Shown one piece after another: positions 6,438 to 6,446 of a DNA stretch of 6,446 bases; within the stretch, counting starts at the first letter, position 1, and the number at the start of each line of letters is the position of its first letter. Source of the stretch: Deltaproteobacteria bacterium (lineage in GTDB: Bacteria > Desulfobacterota > Syntrophia > Syntrophales > UBA2192). Location of the stretch: assembly GCA_026388445.1 (NCBI GenBank), contig JAPLJU010000101.1, positions 1 to 6,446 on the forward strand, in the 5' to 3' direction. The translations under genes and the position numbers were made by a program. A model generated the notes under the pieces. It was not told the DNA's origin. It saw only the letters and a list, made by a program, of their open reading frames with translations, and did no database searches.

Positions 6438-6446
6438 AAGAGATTA

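Noticed and set aside
6437..6439. TTG as start of the kdpD-like gene
   Set aside because: It overlaps the GGAGG ribosome site, and ATG 6418 has AAGG at a normal 6-base spacing.

Overview
The window holds four protein-coding genes on a moderately GC-rich background, with almost no spare DNA and no intergenic stretch longer than about 130 bases. Gene content (an AmmeMemoRadiSam pair beside a membrane-fused spermidine-synthase-like protein, plus a KdpD-type sensor) and the protein sequences suggest an anaerobic bacterium of the Desulfobacterota/deltaproteobacterial kind. This is inference from family resemblance; there is no rRNA or other taxonomic marker in the window.

Left part, plus strand (1-4350): a 5'-truncated gene for a polytopic membrane protein with a central spermidine-synthase-like Rossmann domain (to 1760), then amrS (1887-3074), a radical SAM enzyme with a twin-arginine signal-like N-terminus, then amrB (3133-4350), a Memo-family metalloprotein with an extra N-terminal domain. 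All three run in the same direction with short gaps, so they plausibly form one operon. Two very short reading frames lie in the two gaps. A 32-codon frame (1792-1890) ends on the amrS start codon with an ATGA overlap, and a 20-codon frame (3074-3136) begins on the amrS stop and ends on the amrB start, again by ATGA. They may be translational-coupling leaders or small peptides. The AMMECR1-like partner (AmrA) that normally completes the AmmeMemoRadiSam trio is absent from the window and is not fused to AmrB.

Right part, minus strand (4397-6418): a kdpD-like gene convergent with amrB, 46 bases away. It has the KdpD ATPase-like domain, a Usp domain, a four-helix DUF4118 membrane domain and a GAF domain, but stops exactly where the histidine kinase transmitter should begin. 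It is therefore a kinase-less K+/turgor sensor, apparently complete rather than broken. No kdpFABC or kdpE is in view; kdpFABC could lie just beyond the right edge. An imperfect inverted repeat between the two convergent genes is a weak terminator candidate.

No tRNA, rRNA, CRISPR array, insertion sequence or attachment site was seen.
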